Positions 23,210 to 24,673 of a stretch of DNA of 24,673 nt are shown here, one piece after another. The stretch comes from an uncultured Acetatifactor sp. (GTDB lineage Bacteria; Bacillota; Clostridia; Lachnospirales; Lachnospiraceae): contig CAJTSE010000016.1 in NCBI GenBank assembly GCA_910578815.1, forward strand, positions 1-24,673. The letters are read 5' to 3'. The notes beneath the pieces are model-generated. The model was not told the DNA's origin. It did not search any database and worked only from the letters and a program-made list of their open reading frames with translations. The number at the start of each line of letters is the position of its first letter. Position 1 is the stretch's first letter. The translations under genes were made by a program, and so were the position numbers.

Positions 23210-24139
23210 ATGAACGACATCATTCCTGTTTTTTATGCCTGCGATGATATTTTCGCCAAATTTGCCATTGTTTCCATCCGTTCTCTGATCGAGAATGCAG
23301 ACCGCAGCCGCCGGTATCGTATCCATATCCTGAACACAGGCATTTCCGAACCTCACAAGAACGAACTGCTGAAAATGCAGGATGAACATTTTTCCATCTG
23401 CTTTCCGGATGTTACCACATTTCTGGAATCCATTCAAGACAGGCTGCCCATACGGGATTATTACACAAAAACTACCTACTACCGCCTGTTTATTTCGGAA
23501 ATGTTTCCCGAATATGAAAAAGCAGTCTATATTGACAGCGACACCATCGTACTGGGAAATATGGCAGAACTGTATGATCATGACCTGAAAGATAATTATG
23601 TGGCTGCTGCCCATGAACAGGCCATGGTACAGGAAAATGTTTACGGAACTTATGTGGAAAAGGTGCTGGGCATCAATAGGAACGCCTATTTCAATGCAGG
23701 CCTGATTGTTTTAAACTGCAAGGCTTTTCGTGAGAATCACCTGCTTGCAAAATTTGTAGATCTTCTCGGCGTTTATAACTTTGTAGTCACCCAGGACGAG
23801 GATTATCTGAACGTTCTTTGCAGAGATAGGGTGCTTTGGCTTCACCCCGGCTGGAATACCGAAGTTTTCGGTACTCTCCCCTGTTCCGAAGATGAGATCA
23901 AAATCATTCATTATATTATGGTCTCCAAGCCTTGGCATTACAGTGACTGCAGATTACAGGAGCATTTCTGGTACTATGCAGACAAGACCGGAGTCGTGGA
24001 AGACATACGCAGGGAGCTTGCGTCCTATACCGATGAACAGCGGCAGGAAGATGCTGCCTCCTGCGAACGTCTGCTCCAGACGGCAAAAGATGAGACGGCA
24101 AGAGAAGATAATTATCTCAACCGTCTGCAGAAATCATAA
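23210..24139 (+). CDS. Glycosyltransferase family 8
   Basis: GT8 enzymes are retaining transferases using UDP-sugars. The protein has the opening PVFYACDDIFAKFAIVSIRS, the DxD metal/nucleotide motif in AVYIDSDTIVLGNM, the acceptor-site YFNAGLIVLNCK, and HYIMVSKPW corresponding to the usual HxxGxxKPW. The 309-residue length fits the single-domain family of general-stress and envelope glycosyltransferases. There is no signal peptide, so it acts at the cytoplasmic face. A GAAAGAGAG site precedes the start. It is probably cotranscribed with the DUF5050 gene. The stop is 3 bases from that of the opposing ArsR gene. Acceptor and donor sugar are unknown. Confidence 0.92.
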   Translation: MNDIIPVFYACDDIFAKFAIVSIRSLIENADRSRRYRIHILNTGISEPHKNELLKMQDEHFSICFPDVTTFLESIQDRLPIRDYYTKTTYYRLFISEMFPEYEKAVYIDSDTIVLGNMAELYDHDLKDNYVAAAHEQAMVQENVYGTYVEKVLGINRNAYFNAGLIVLNCKAFRENHLLAKFVDLLGVYNFVVTQDEDYLNVLCRDRVLWLHPGWNTEVFGTLPCSEDEIKIIHYIMVSKPWHYSDCRLQEHFWYYADKTGVVEDIRRELASYTDEQRQEDAASCERLLQTAKDETAREDNYLNRLQKS

Positions 24140-24142
24140 ATG

Positions 24143-24487
24143 TCATTCTTCAATATGATCCAGCCCCTGGCTTAAGATCGTCACAATATGTCCGTCAGCC
24201 AGGGAGTAAAAAATGGTCTTTCCTTCTCTGCGATTTTTCACCAAATCCATCTGCTTCAGCACTCTGAGCTGGTGAGAAATCGCAGATTGGGACATATTCA
24301 AAACAGCGGCAATATCATACACGCACATTTCCGCTGAAAGCAATACATACAATATTTTCAGCCGTGTAGCGTCCCCAAATACCTTAAAAAACTCCGCCAG
24401 ATCCTGAAGCTCTTCCTCCGGCGGCATCTTCTCATCTATCGCCTTTAAGGTCTTTTCATCCACATTGATAAACAAACTTTCATCCAT
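24143..24487 (-). CDS. ArsR/SmtB-family metal-sensing repressor
   Basis: This 114-residue winged-helix protein binds DNA through the helix NMSQSAISHQLRVLKQM and the wing KNRREGKTIFYSL. The C-terminal helix has D98, H100, H111 and E114 in the exact D-x-H-x10-H-x2-E spacing of the alpha-5 zinc site of SmtB and CzrA, so it most likely senses zinc (or cobalt) and releases DNA on binding. Residues C55 and D58 (AEMCVYDIA) match C61 and D64 of the SmtB alpha-3 site, but its N-terminal ligands are missing. I chose the start at 24487 with AAAGGG upstream; the longer frame to 24658 reads through the 55-bp direct repeats. The metal exporter it would control is not in the window and may lie upstream. Confidence 0.92.
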   Translation of the reverse strand: MDESLFINVDEKTLKAIDEKMPPEEELQDLAEFFKVFGDATRLKILYVLLSAEMCVYDIAAVLNMSQSAISHQLRVLKQMDLVKNRREGKTIFYSLADGHIVTILSQGLDHIEE

Positions 24488-24528
24488 CTGCCCACACCCT
24501 TTTGAATTTATACGGCAGGCCGCTTTGC

Positions 24529-24673
24529 CGCTTTGTTTTTCCGTTCTCCACTTGATACTCGCAAGCACACGCCCTGCGAACTTCGTTCTCATGGCGCTTT
24601 TTGCCTGCTGACGCTTTGCGCTTTGTTTTTCCGTTCTCCACTTGATACTCGCAAGCACACGCCCTGCGAACTT
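24529..24673. repeat. Two identical 55-bp direct repeats, 90-bp period
   Basis: The 55 bases at 24529-24583 recur without change at 24619-24673, which is the window end, so more copies may follow. They are separated by 35 bases that carry another partial GCTTTG. Both lie upstream of the ArsR start; read on the minus strand they encode repeated FAGRVLASIKWRTEKQS, which explains the false N-terminal extension of that gene. A CGGCA/TGCCG dyad (24513-24530) overlaps the edge of the first copy. Confidence 0.95.

Noticed and set aside
24488..24658. 57-residue N-terminal extension of the ArsR protein
   Set aside because: It is made of the translated 55-bp repeats and has no relation to the ArsR fold; the ATG at 24487 fits both the family length and a ribosome binding site.

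Overview
The window reads as a chromosomal segment of a gut-type Clostridia bacterium, most likely Lachnospiraceae. It has moderate GC, strong AGGAGG-type ribosome binding sites, a clostridial pyruvate,phosphate dikinase, a YbiT-like ABC-F protein, a DUF5050 protein, a GH105 hydrolase and fragments of genes typical of Lachnospiraceae mobile elements. The family assignment is inference from protein style, not from a marker gene. No rRNA, tRNA, CRISPR array or intact insertion sequence was seen.

Layout. 1-712 is mobile-element debris: a DUF6431-like fragment on + meets a truncated DUF6075-like gene on -, followed by two minus-strand terminators and a short gene tail that abuts the stop codon of ppdK. 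ppdK (713-3352, -) has a recognisable promoter and a leader with two competing hairpins. 3353-3789 also holds an array of 15-bp palindromic repeats. 3790-6087 is a decayed ABC exporter locus: two tandem exporter genes collapsed by an internal deletion plus a frameshift. Upstream of it are a possible 40-codon ORF and direct and inverted repeats. 6444-9873 (-) carries a HExxH metallopeptidase-like orphan, a glycerophosphodiester phosphodiesterase with a repeat-built insertion, and an MFS/GPH-type sugar transporter.

9874-10309 is a divergent control region leading into an ABC-F gene and a PHP phosphoesterase (+). The PHP gene converges with a GH105 hydrolase (-) with 2 bp between the stop codons. 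Next come a small acidic protein with its own promoter and then a tight minus-strand cluster running DUF815 AAA ATPase, ppx, ppk1, maf, gph. This pairs polyphosphate synthesis and breakdown with nucleotide-pool and phosphate-ester housekeeping. pheA (-) is divergent from a membrane-anchored DUF5050 protein and a GT8 glycosyltransferase (+). The window ends with a SmtB/CzrA-type metal-sensing ArsR regulator (-), preceded by two identical 55-bp repeats 90 bp apart.

Most genes are ordinary housekeeping. The features most worth a second look are the 15-bp repeat array whose palindromic arms covary between subfamilies, the structured ABC-F leader with an overlapping 53-codon ORF, the collapsed exporter with its repeat-bearing upstream region, and the duplicated repeat at the right edge. 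I saw no convincing new multi-gene system.
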